Below, piece after piece: positions 1-9,288 of a stretch of 64,000 nt of DNA. The notes below the pieces were generated by a model. The model was not told the DNA's origin. It saw nothing but the letters and a program-made list of their open reading frames with translations, and searched no databases. The DNA is taken from NCBI GenBank assembly GCA_001970955.1, contig MPUH01000089.1:49330-113329 (forward strand), read 5' to 3'. The stretch's first letter is position 1. Each line of letters opens with the position of its first letter. This DNA is from Stentor coeruleus. Lineage: Eukaryota > Ciliophora > Heterotrichea > Heterotrichida > Stentoridae. Both the position numbers and the translations under genes were made by a program.

Positions 1-659
1 TTCCCTTCAACTTTACCTAATACCGCTCTTGAATCTCCAACATTAGCACAAATTATCATATCGTTAAGCATTAAAACTAATACCATAGTCGACCCACTAA
101 AACTTGTGTCAAATTTACTTCTAAGAATATCAGCTTGAAGTTGTTGAACACAATTCAGAATTGATTGTTTTGGATTCTGAATAAAAGAGTTGTCATTAGA
201 AAACAAAATTGGTAGACGGTCTTTGATAAAACTAGAAATTTCTTTACCGTATTGTCCATGACCATCAAAAACACCAAATAAATGACAGTTTGGTTGACCT
301 AAAAAATTTTCTATAACAATCATAGAGTCTTGATTGACTTTTTTAGGCATATCAGGAGACGAGCCTGTTTTAGAAAGATAGCCGATTTTTATTTTCCTTC
401 GTGATTGAGTGTGCTTTTCTGGAGGGACTAATTCTGAAGAATTTGCTCTTTTATTGGCACTTTTTTGGATTTTAGATGCTTCAGATAAATTTTTAGGACT
501 TTTTGATATGAAGGGTTCTGCGATTTTTACTTTTGTATCTGATACTACATTATGAGCTTTTGATTTTGATTGGACTGAAGAATGAAGAGCTTCAGTTTTT
601 TTCGGCCCTGCATTTATATGTGACTTTGGAACGTTGTGATTTTTTTTTTTTGAGTCCAT
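1..659 (-). CDS. PP2C-family protein phosphatase, partial (C-terminus beyond left edge)
   Basis: Metal-dependent Ser/Thr protein phosphatase of the PPM/PP2C family; only the first ~219 residues are inside the window. A Ser/Lys-rich, probably disordered tail of about 100 residues comes first, then KVNQD near residue 107, the metal-binding FDGHG at about 131-135, and CANVGDSRAVLG just before the edge. Asp132 of the DGH motif is a family metal ligand. The start is the ATG at 657-659, followed by a run of lysine codons made from 12 A. The C-terminal half with the remaining metal-binding Asp residues is not visible, so activity and substrate cannot be judged. The family call is firm because both conserved blocks are present in order. 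Confidence 0.88.
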   Translation of the reverse strand, partial: MDSKKKNHNVPKSHINAGPKKTEALHSSVQSKSKAHNVVSDTKVKIAEPFISKSPKNLSEASKIQKSANKRANSSELVPPEKHTQSRRKIKIGYLSKTGSSPDMPKKVNQDSMIVIENFLGQPNCHLFGVFDGHGQYGKEISSFIKDRLPILFSNDNSFIQNPKQSILNCVQQLQADILRSKFDTSFSGSTMVLVLMLNDMIICANVGDSRAVLGKVEG

Positions 660-2047
660 TAAACCTTAGTATTAGCAATACATTTTAGAGGTTTTGGATT
701 TAAATATGCATAATATGATGTGATGCACTAAATTAATTAAACTGTTATAATAAGAGATGGTGAATAAGGATTAGCGATGGTATATTATAATTTTATTTTT
801 TCCATGTATTTTAAGAATTTTATCTTAGACTTATTGGGATTTTATATGTTAAGAATTTGTTATTAGGATACGAATGTAGCTGGTTTTTAGGTTGGATTGT
901 TTGTTTCGAATGATATTATATGATGGTGGATACTGAATTTAGCTTTATATTTACTTATAAAAATTTCTCTTCAATTAGCATTTCAATTTATTACAAATTT
1001 TATATTAAAGATATCTACTCATANGATTGTTTGTTTCGAATGATATTATATGATGGTGGATACTGAATTTAGCTTTATATTTACTTATTTCTNTATTTAC
1101 TTATAAAAATTTCTCTTCAATTAGCATTTCAATTTATTACAAATTTTATATTAAAGATATCTACTCATAGAAAAAAAAATTCTTGTATAATAAAAAACGA
1201 TAAATATAATTTTCAAAGTTCTTAATCCAATTTTATATCAAAAATCAACAACCTTTCTTCATATAAAATTATAAAATTTAATATTTTTAGTTGCATAGAA
1301 ATCTTCCAAAATTAGTCTTTTTCGTTATTGAATCAGTCTAATTATCAGATTTCACAACTTTATTTACATTTATAGTTTATGATTAATCATGTTTAATATC
1401 AAAAATAATATATTCTTTATTATAATCATATTTACTTATACAAAAAAATGCTTTTTATTTTTATCTCCTTCATCTTTAGTCTCAACATTATCTATTTTCC
1501 CTGTATTATTGATTTCAACACTTTCTCATAAAAAGAAAAGCTTTATGAATAAACTCAAAACCCTTGATTTAATTTTTTAATTTATTAACGACTTTAGCAA
1601 TAAAATCATATCTCACTTTAAACTATTAAAATCCTCAACTTTTTTTCTTTGCATATAAAGAAAAATATATATATCCTTTTGACTTATATATAAAAAGAGT
1701 ATAATCTAATATGCTTCAATTCTAAGTCTTTCATTTTCACTTAAATAATTTATTATAATTATTCTAAATAAAATTGTTTAAATGATTTGATATAATTTTC
1801 TATTAGAGATTTTACTGTTTAGCAAGAGATATGATTTTGATAAATAAATATTTGTAAGTGTATATACAAAGTATCTAAAACTAAGTTTCTATATACTCAC
1901 ACTGAAAACAATTATAATAATCGGTCATAACAAAGTCTGCTATAAATTCTTAAAATATTAAACATAATCACAAATCATTCTCGCATTTATTTATATCTTT
2001 ATTTTCTTCATCTTTAAAAGGACTTAACATTTATAAAGTAGTTTATA
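660..2047. other. Intergenic, AT-rich, with assembly joins
   Basis: No gene recognised. It is very AT-rich and contains a duplicated block with two single N bases (listed separately). A 63-codon open frame at 1389-1580 is low-complexity and hydrophobic with no family signature, and was not accepted. No tRNA-like or other structured element was seen. Confidence 0.6.
895..1168. repeat. Duplicated block with N-marked junctions
   Basis: The segment at 895-958 reappears at 1025-1088, and 949-1023 reappears at about 1094-1168. The joins carry a single N at 1024 and at 1093. Together the two copies look like one ~130-bp unit repeated, with a short break. The N bases at both joins make a scaffolding or gap-closing artefact the simplest reading. 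Confidence 0.85.
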
Positions 2048-2707
2048 ATGATAGTTCTTAAAAGATGGCTCTCTAAAGCTGAAGGATTAGCTGTATGGAA
2101 ATCAGCAATGGATCTGTAAAAAACATATAGGAAAATCGAAAAAGCTTCTGAGAAATTGTCAACTTTCCAGAATCATAGGGTTAATGTTTTGGCAGAAGCT
2201 ATTATATCACTGACTCCTGAGGAAAAAGCATATTTGTGGCAGGCATATAGAGATACACAAATTGAATGCTTAGGTTTAGATCCAGCTATGTTTTCTGATT
2301 TCTTCCCAAAGATCGAAGAAAATAATGAGTTTGACCTCTCATCAATAGCCCTTCCTCAGCATTCACCAGCTGGTCTTGTAAAAAAAGTACTCAAAGGAGA
2401 AAAGGTCAATCTTTCTTCAGGTAAAAAAGTTGACAAAGTCGATAAAGAGAAAAAGGAAGAAAAAAAAGAGCCTGTCAAAGTAAAAACTAATTTCGACTTG
2501 ATTTTGAAAGGCTTCACAACTGAAGGGAAAGTGAAAGTTATCAAAGAAGTTAAAAATATGATGGGATTAGGGCTAAAAGAAGCTAAAGAAAAAGTTGAAA
2601 GTTCAATCGCAACACCTTTAGTAGTCTTTAAAAATGCTACACCGGATAAAGCTCAAGAATTGCTTAAACTCTTTAAAGATATGGGTGCAGATGTAGAACT
2701 TAAATAA
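2048..2707 (+). CDS. Mitochondrial large-subunit ribosomal protein bL12m (L7/L12)
   Basis: Stalk protein of the mitochondrial ribosome that recruits translation GTPases; 214 residues after splicing. The frame starts at ATG 2048 (MIVLKRWLSKAEG, a basic amphipathic start fitting a mitochondrial presequence), runs to 2115, skips a 15-nt intron (2116-2130) and continues from 2131. The N-terminal dimerisation helices contain LTPEEKAYLWQAY. A Lys/Glu-rich hinge follows at about residues 110-140. The C-terminal domain (about 145-214) carries FDLILKGF, KVIKEVK, GLGLKEAKEKVE and ends GADVELK, the standard L7/L12 ending. An internal ATG at 2156 also gives a long frame but would discard the presequence. 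The GNL3-like gene follows on the same strand after 160 bp. Confidence 0.92.
2116..2130 (+). other. 15-nt intron
   Basis: GTAAAAAACATATAG. Without removal the reading frame meets TAA at its second codon; removal joins the presequence exon to the bL12m body in frame. It has A at position 10, as in all the 15-nt introns of this window. Confidence 0.9.
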
Positions 2708-2868
2708 ATAGGACTAGTAAAATTATTTCATAGCTTAAGGATACTTGTTTTATAAACTAAAATTCAAAGTTTCTTCTGAATAAACTTGTAAAAAAAGCTT
2801 CTCTTTTAAGTTTTCTTATAAAATATTAACTAATTAAATAGTTACCATATACTCTAATATAAAAGGAA

Positions 2869-3939
2869 ATGCACAGGCTTTCTCGTAAGAAAAGCAAGCG
2901 CATGACCCTTAGGAAAAAGCACAAAGTTGTCAGAGAAGTAGCCGACGCCAAAAAACGCCTTCGAAAAGAAGCCCGACGCATGGCTAGACAAGGTATAAAA
3001 AGGCCTGAAAAAAAAGACCCCGGCATCCCTAATCTCTGTCCTCAGAAAAAAGAACTTCTCCAAGAACTCCAAATGCTTAAGAAAATCGAAACAGAACACA
3101 AAAACGAAGTCCGCCAGCGTCTAAAAGAAAAGCAAAAAGATGAAGAATTTGCTTTTTTGACAGAAAAAACTAAGCCTGTTTATAAAGACAATTCCCTTGA
3201 AGCTTTAATATCCCAAGCAGACTGTATAATTGAAATTCTTGATGCTAGAGATCCTTATATATGCCCTTTTATGACAAATTTTATTGAAGAAAAGATAAGA
3301 GTTTTTGTTATAAATAAAACAGATTTAGTTCCTGAAGAGAATTTAGTTCAATGGATGAAGGTTCTTAATAATAATGGACCATGTTTTAAATTTCAATGCC
3401 CAGTTAAAGAAGGGATGAAAGATGAGGTTATGAAATTTTTAGTTGATAAAAACTTAAAGGCTATTGCTGTTACTGGATATCCTAATACTGGGAAATCAAG
3501 TTTTATTAATGCTATGAAAGGATATAAGGCAACTAATGTAGCTAAACTTCCTGGAAGTACTAAAAAGATTGAAGAGATTAAAGTGGTTTATAATGATGAT
3601 AAAGGAAAAGTTAGAGAAATAAGCTTTTTTGATAGTCCTGGGATTGAAATGGCTGAAAAAGGACCTGTTAATGCTTTAAGGGCTACTTGTTATATTGAAA
3701 ACCTCGAAGACCCTTATACACCAGTTCAAGGGTTGTTGGAAAAAGTTCCTAAAGAAAAGCTGCTTATTCATTATGCGATCCCTGAGTATAAAGATATCAA
3801 AGAATTCCTCACACATATTGCCAAAAAAATGGGCAAAGTTGCCAAAGGCGGACTTCCTGATTTCGATGCTGCAGCTAAAATCGCCCTACACGACTTTTTC
3901 CTCATGAAATTCCCGTTTTATACCCCTTTAACTCCATAA
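2869..3939 (+). CDS. Nucleolar circularly permuted GTPase, GNL3/Nug1 (nucleostemin) family
   Basis: GTPase of 60S ribosomal subunit assembly, expected in the nucleolus. 356 residues. The first ~75 residues are very basic and helical (MHRLSRKKSKRMTLRKKHK), matching the GNL3/Grn1 N-terminal domain. The G motifs come in permuted order: G4 NKTD near 148, G1 GYPNTGKS at about 203-210, then G3 DSPG near 255 (usually DTPG). That order defines the YlqF/YawG class. It is shorter than animal nucleostemin (~550 residues) because the acidic C-terminal extension is absent; it ends soon after the GTPase domain, closer to a minimal Nug1. It is followed by RCL1 on the same strand after 45 bp, another ribosome-biogenesis factor. 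Start chosen at the ATG before the basic domain. Confidence 0.9.
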   Translation: MHRLSRKKSKRMTLRKKHKVVREVADAKKRLRKEARRMARQGIKRPEKKDPGIPNLCPQKKELLQELQMLKKIETEHKNEVRQRLKEKQKDEEFAFLTEKTKPVYKDNSLEALISQADCIIEILDARDPYICPFMTNFIEEKIRVFVINKTDLVPEENLVQWMKVLNNNGPCFKFQCPVKEGMKDEVMKFLVDKNLKAIAVTGYPNTGKSSFINAMKGYKATNVAKLPGSTKKIEEIKVVYNDDKGKVREISFFDSPGIEMAEKGPVNALRATCYIENLEDPYTPVQGLLEKVPKEKLLIHYAIPEYKDIKEFLTHIAKKMGKVAKGGLPDFDAAAKIALHDFFLMKFPFYTPLTP

Positions 3940-3984
3940 TTCTCTTTAGCATTTTAACACAATTTTTCTTTACATAAATCCAAC

Positions 3985-5127
3985 ATGGAGTTCCAAGGTT
4001 GTGCTTTGCTTCGTTATCGAGTCATAGCATCACTTCTTATGGGCACTCCAATAAAAATCTGTAAAATCAGGTCAAAAAGTGACTATCCCGGGCTTACAGA
4101 TAGTGAGGTAAAATATTTGGAACTTATAGCAAAACTTACTTCAGGAAGTGAAATTAATATAAACGATACTGGAACTGTTTTGAAATTTTCCCCAGGGATT
4201 ATAGTAAATAATCCTGGAAGTGTACCTATAGATTTTGATTGTGGTAAAGGAGCTTCACTTGGGTTTTTTATTGAAGGGATATTACCGATAGTGATTTTTG
4301 GGAAAAATAAACTCCATTTGGTACTTAGAGGGTTAAGTCATACAGTTGAAGATATTGGTATTGATGTTATACAATATGTACAGATACCTTTGTTGAAGAA
4401 ATTTGGGGTTGAGGATATTAATTTTAAAATATCGTGTAGAGGGGATGAAGGTGAAGTGATATTAAAAGTAACACCGGTGAAAAACCTTAATGGAGTTGAC
4501 TTGCAAGACCCTGGCAAAATTAAAAAGGTCCGTGGGGTTGCATTTACATCTAGACTTAATGTGCAAATGGGTAACCGAGCATCATACTCAGCAAAAGGAC
4601 ATTTACACAGTTTCCTCCCTGATATTTGGATTCACACTGACCATTACAAATTCGGAGAGGCTCTTCTAGGCATAACCCTTGTTGCCGAAAGTAATACAGG
4701 ATCTTTTATCTCAAGCGAGTATCTTCGTGGAGAAATTTCTCAATTTGATTATCTAGAAAGTGATGTACCTGAAGATCTTGGTTCTTTAGCTGTAATACAT
4801 TTATTAGACGAAATCACTTATGGAGGGTTTGTTGATAGTAATAATCAATGCTTACCTCTTCTTCTTATGGCCATATCACGTGAAAAAAGCTCATTAAGAT
4901 TAGGTCGGCTTTCATCTCAAGCTGTAGAAGTTCTTAGACTTATACAATTTATGTTCAATATAACTTTTTCATTTACTGAATCAGATAACCCAAAATACAC
5001 ACAACTTCCTGAAAATGTAGAAGAAGAAGAAGAAGCTAATGAACCAGACAATTCAGATCTACCAAAAAATATTATCGCAACATGTATAGGATTAGGTTAT
5101 CAAAACATGGCCCGTATAGGATTTTAA
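3985..5127 (+). CDS. RCL1: RNA 3'-terminal phosphate cyclase-like protein RCL1
   Basis: Component of the U3 snoRNP/SSU processome needed for early 18S pre-rRNA cleavage in the nucleolus. 380 residues, the usual length. The frame opens with the RCL fold (FQGCALLRYRVIASLL), then FSPGIIVNNPG, GKGASLGFFIEGILPI and LRGLSHTVEDIGIDV. RCL1 belongs to the RNA cyclase fold but lacks cyclase activity; this copy fits RCL1 better than the true cyclase RtcA in these blocks. It ends with an acidic stretch (EEEEEANEPD) and LGYQNMARIGF. It shares strand and theme with the GTPase gene just upstream. Confidence in RCL1 rather than RtcA is high but rests on recall of the family without alignment. Confidence 0.88.
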   Translation: MEFQGCALLRYRVIASLLMGTPIKICKIRSKSDYPGLTDSEVKYLELIAKLTSGSEININDTGTVLKFSPGIIVNNPGSVPIDFDCGKGASLGFFIEGILPIVIFGKNKLHLVLRGLSHTVEDIGIDVIQYVQIPLLKKFGVEDINFKISCRGDEGEVILKVTPVKNLNGVDLQDPGKIKKVRGVAFTSRLNVQMGNRASYSAKGHLHSFLPDIWIHTDHYKFGEALLGITLVAESNTGSFISSEYLRGEISQFDYLESDVPEDLGSLAVIHLLDEITYGGFVDSNNQCLPLLLMAISREKSSLRLGRLSSQAVEVLRLIQFMFNITFSFTESDNPKYTQLPENVEEEEEANEPDNSDLPKNIIATCIGLGYQNMARIGF

Positions 5128-5242
5128 TATTAACCTTGGATTAGTTTATTTTTTAAAATTTTTTGTTGTCTCAATATTTTTCCATAAACTTCATAATAAT
5201 ATGCGTATAAACTTATAAATAATATCTTTACTAGCTTTATGA

Positions 5243-8146
5243 TTACTTATTCGTAAAAAATTCTTCTATATTTTGTGATTCTGTAGTTTTGGGGATTTTT
5301 AAAGGAGGTGGTTCAAAAGAAGCTTCTTTTTTCCTTTTTCCAAGTTCAGGGTTTTTTTTCTCTTCAATCTCTTTTTCTAATATCCTTATAAGACTATCAA
5401 CCCTTCTTTGTAACTCGCCTGATGTACGTGATCGCAACATATAATCGAATTTAAACATAAAACTTTTACGAATCCTGTTTTTAAGTACATCCCAATTGCC
5501 ATATCCGACAAGTTTGGCCATACAAATCAAGTACCTGTCATTTTCATTTGTAAATATTCTTGATTTATGTGATGAACTTGTGTCAAATGTCAAATCCCTC
5601 CATGGGTCTTTATATTGTGAGAATTTTTGATCTAGGATTATTTGTGAGTGTTTGTGTTTTTCTACAAGACTTTCTCTTTTTTCTATTGTCTTGATGATTT
5701 TTTCTTTGTCTGTTAGTTCATCAAGTCTGACCCAAAACACTTCGGAATATTGTTTGACTTGCTCTTCATTTTTATTCCCCATTACTTCTGCTATCATGCT
5801 GTACTCATCTTTACCATAAAGTTCGCAAGCTTTGATAAAAGCATTATAATCTTTTCTATTCCAATCAAACCCAGTCTCTAATAACTTCTCCAACTCCGCT
5901 TTTTCCTCATCAGTTGCTTCCTTAGCAAAATCCTTTTTCTGCAATTCAATCAGCCTAGTTCTATTTTCATAAAACCTAAAATCCGGAGCAGGTTTAAATT
6001 CTTTAGGCTTTGAATTCCCACTAGGATTAAAACTAAACTTGCTATCCACATTATAAGTAGTTTGCATTTTCCTATCTCTTCTCATATTAAGTTCTTCTAA
6101 AATCTTATCATGTATCGCTTTCTGTATAGCATCCCTCGAGTCCTCTTTACGTTTTTTCGAATAATCTACGCTTTCAAAATTCCACATATCAATTTTGCTT
6201 TCAAAGTCAATAAGATTTTTTTTCTTCTCTAATTGTAACTCAAGTTCATGTGAAATTTTACAAACCCTTTGTTCCCCACGTCTTAACATTAAATCTAATT
6301 CTTCTTCAGTAATATCAGTATCATCAGTTGTCGCATTAAATATCTGATCAGCACCATAATGAAGCATTTCTTTAAGTTCATCTTTATCTAAAGACTTATG
6401 TCGAGGAGCTAAACGGCCAGTTTGTATAACAAGTGAATCTAATTTTAATCTTAAACATTGTCTTTCTATCATCCTTTCTTCTAAAGAATCTTTAGTTACA
6501 AGTCTATAAACATTAACTTGTTTTGTTTGACCAATACGATGAGCTCTATCCATAGCTTGTAAATCCATTTGAGGGTTCCAATCTGAATCAAATATTATAA
6601 CAGTATCAGCTGAAGCGAGGTTTATACCAAGTCCTCCTGCTCGAGTTGAAAGAAGGAAAATGAAGTATTTTGAATTGGGTTTAGTGAATTTAGCCATCAT
6701 ACGTTCACGTTCGTATATATCAGTAGTTCCATCTAGACGGCAAAAATTATAATTACGGAAATTGCAATAGTCTTCAAGGATATCAAGCATTGTTGTCATC
6801 TGAGAAAATATTAAAACTTGAGAATCATGGTCTTTAAGTTTAGCTAAAAGTCGATCTATAAGTTTTAGTTTCCCTGAATTCATTATTAAATGCTCTCCGA
6901 AATCAGTTTCGTTCTCTTCTTCAACTTTTGGGAACAAATATGGATGATTGCATACTTTTCTCAATTGCATGACTATATTCAAATAATGACTTTTATTATC
7001 TTGTTTGCAGAGTTCATTAGTTAATATTTTCTTATATAAATCTCTTTGCATTGGAGTTAAACCTGTTGTTACAATAATTTCTTTTTTAGGAGGAATACTT
7101 CTTTCAACTTCAAGTTTGGTCCTTCTAAGAATAAACGGTTTTAAGATTTTGTGTAGTTGTTGGACCATTTTAACGTTCTTTTTTTCGATTTCTTTTTCTG
7201 AAAGCCCATCTTCAGCTCCCAATTTGAACCATTCATCAAAATCAGAACTTGAAGAAAACAGGTCAGGAAGGAGGAAATTTAACAAACTCCAAAGTTCATG
7301 TAAATTATTTTGTAAAGGAGTTCCTGTTATAAGTAATCTATTAACTGTTCCAAGTTTGCGAATAAGCTGGGATAAATTCGATTCATCATTTTTAATCTTA
7401 TGCGCTTCATCGATTATAAGGAATTTCCATGTGAATTTTTTTAAAGTACTATAGCATAAATTGATTCCTTCATAGCTTGTAATACAAACATCAAATTTTC
7501 CTGGAGTAAGTTCGTTTTTAATAATTTCCTCTCTATACGGTTTAGCTGCTATGAGCTTTACTGTTTTAATAATCGGACACCATTTAACGAACTCTTTCTC
7601 CCAGTTTCCCAATGTTGATTTCGGTACTACAATCAAATGTGGACCTTTAATCCCTTCTTGTTCTCTCATATAAGCTAAAAATGCTATTGTTTGTATTGTC
7701 TTTCCAAGTCCCATCTCATCTGCTAATATCCCGTTAATCCCTGCTCTATATAAGCTTATAAGCCAATTAACCCCATCTATTTGATAACATCTAAGTTCCC
7801 CGTTTTTCACAATTGAAGGCTGAGAAGTGATCCGCGCCAATTTACGTTCATCGGACATTTCATCAATGATATAATCATCGTCTTTGCTTTTAAGGGCTCT
7901 TTTTTTGCGATTGTTTCGTTCTTGGGCCCTGTTTGATGTTAAATTATACTCTCCATTGAATAAAAAATTCGCATAATGCTCGGCTTGGGAAAGAAGATAG
8001 ACGAGCTTTTCGTTTTCATCTTTGGACTGCTTGATGAATTTTTTCTGTTCGATTTGGAGTTTTTTGGCGAAGTTTTGATGGTGTTTTAGGGTGTCTTCTA
8101 AGGAATTTGACCTATCGCTAATAGGGGAATTAGCCTCTGGTTCCAT
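5243..8146 (-). CDS. ISWI-family chromatin-remodelling ATPase
   Basis: SNF2 ATPase that slides and spaces nucleosomes; nuclear. 967 residues, close to animal SNF2H/ISWI (~1050). After a charged N-terminus, helicase lobe 1 carries ADEMGLGKTIQ (Walker A, residues 146-150) and DEAH (246-249), followed by GTPLQNNLHELWSLLNFLLP. Lobe 2 carries STRAGGLGINL and DRAHRIGQ. The last third (about 690-930) is the HAND-SANT-SLIDE module: NRKDYNAFIKACELYGKDE is SANT, and YLICMAKLVGYGNWD belongs to SLIDE. The order of modules marks it as ISWI and not CHD or SNF2-BRM. No intron is needed. It converges with RCL1, with 115 bp between the stops. The 5' flank to its right is G-rich on the plus strand. Confidence 0.96.
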   Translation of the reverse strand: MEPEANSPISDRSNSLEDTLKHHQNFAKKLQIEQKKFIKQSKDENEKLVYLLSQAEHYANFLFNGEYNLTSNRAQERNNRKKRALKSKDDDYIIDEMSDERKLARITSQPSIVKNGELRCYQIDGVNWLISLYRAGINGILADEMGLGKTIQTIAFLAYMREQEGIKGPHLIVVPKSTLGNWEKEFVKWCPIIKTVKLIAAKPYREEIIKNELTPGKFDVCITSYEGINLCYSTLKKFTWKFLIIDEAHKIKNDESNLSQLIRKLGTVNRLLITGTPLQNNLHELWSLLNFLLPDLFSSSSDFDEWFKLGAEDGLSEKEIEKKNVKMVQQLHKILKPFILRRTKLEVERSIPPKKEIIVTTGLTPMQRDLYKKILTNELCKQDNKSHYLNIVMQLRKVCNHPYLFPKVEEENETDFGEHLIMNSGKLKLIDRLLAKLKDHDSQVLIFSQMTTMLDILEDYCNFRNYNFCRLDGTTDIYERERMMAKFTKPNSKYFIFLLSTRAGGLGINLASADTVIIFDSDWNPQMDLQAMDRAHRIGQTKQVNVYRLVTKDSLEERMIERQCLRLKLDSLVIQTGRLAPRHKSLDKDELKEMLHYGADQIFNATTDDTDITEEELDLMLRRGEQRVCKISHELELQLEKKKNLIDFESKIDMWNFESVDYSKKRKEDSRDAIQKAIHDKILEELNMRRDRKMQTTYNVDSKFSFNPSGNSKPKEFKPAPDFRFYENRTRLIELQKKDFAKEATDEEKAELEKLLETGFDWNRKDYNAFIKACELYGKDEYSMIAEVMGNKNEEQVKQYSEVFWVRLDELTDKEKIIKTIEKRESLVEKHKHSQIILDQKFSQYKDPWRDLTFDTSSSHKSRIFTNENDRYLICMAKLVGYGNWDVLKNRIRKSFMFKFDYMLRSRTSGELQRRVDSLIRILEKEIEEKKNPELGKRKKEASFEPPPLKIPKTTESQNIEEFFTNK

Positions 8147-9288
8147 TTATATTGGAGCTGACTCTAGTAGTTTAAGGAAAATTTTCATATTTTTTTCGCT
8201 GGCTGTGTATAGGATTTACTGAGAAAATAAAGGTTTTGACTTAGGGTTGGCAGTTTTTAGGTTTTTTTTGCGAAATGATGAGTTGTTGTCATAAAGTTTG
8301 GGGCTTTGGGGCAAAATTTACTTTGATTTTTGTTGGGTATAGGTTTTGGATAATCAGGGAAGAAGATTTGGGAAATCCCAGAAAATTTAGGTGAAAGGAA
8401 GGATTTAAGGGTTTTAAAGCTTTTATTGTCTGGGTTTATATAAGATTAAAGGTTTTATATATGAAATCTGACATGAAGATAGGAAATTGTGATGATATAT
8501 TTGGTATGATGGATATATGAATTATAATTGGGATATCAGTTTGAATATATGAGATATTATGAAATGATATTAAATAGGATATTAAAAAATTATAATTAAA
8601 AGATAAATTAATCATGCTAAGGAGGCTATTTTTATATAAGCTATATGTATTATAAGTTTTGTTTGAAAAAATAACTATTAGTCAAGGAATTTTATTTTCA
8701 AACCTAGTGTAGTTTATATAAAGTACTTTTTTCTTATATTTTATGATTTTATTCAATATATTGTTTAATTTATACAATTCTAATACACTTATAAGATAAA
8801 AATAAAAAAGATATATAAGTATTCATAATTAAATAATATGACTTTGTTGTCCTTAAATATATAATCATAAACTTTTCCAAGCTGTACTGCTCTACCCCCA
8901 GAAGTTTCTAATAAAATCTTCATCTATAAAGCATCATAACAACTGTAATTTTATTAAAGTTTCTTGGATATGGACAGTTTGGGAATATGCATGAGATTTA
9001 AAATATGATTATTAAAAAACCACATATTTGTATTAAGAAATTTCTTATCTAGGAGATGAGAAATTAAACGACACCCAACTCTCATAGTTATAGCTGATAT
9101 TAAATAAAATAAATAATTATATGAGACAATAACATTTTTACATATAAAAAATTTAAATTGTAAGTTTAAAGATTAAATGAAAGAGGAATTTTAATAATGG
9201 GGTTCTAGGTTGTGAAGGTTATTATGCATAAGATTTATATTCAGATTTAATCATTAATTTATTTAATTCAACTATTTTCTATATGCTT
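8147..9288. other. Intergenic; possible degraded coding remnant on the minus strand
   Basis: The first ~280 bp next to the ISWI start are G/T-rich on the plus strand. Farther right, on the minus strand, a 44-codon frame from ATG 8923 to the stop at 8789-8791 reads MKILLETSGGRAVQLG and then KVYDYIFKDNKVI, which looks protein-like. The same frame extends upstream through three stop codons to about 9080. I do not recognise the family. Nothing else is evident. Confidence 0.4.

Noticed and set aside
1389-1580. 63-codon plus-strand open frame
   Set aside because: Low-complexity Ile/Phe/Lys/Leu composition as expected from AT-rich noncoding DNA; no motif, in a long noncoding region.
7005-7454. 149-codon plus-strand frame within the ISWI gene
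   Set aside because: Antisense shadow of the strongly conserved ATPase domain.
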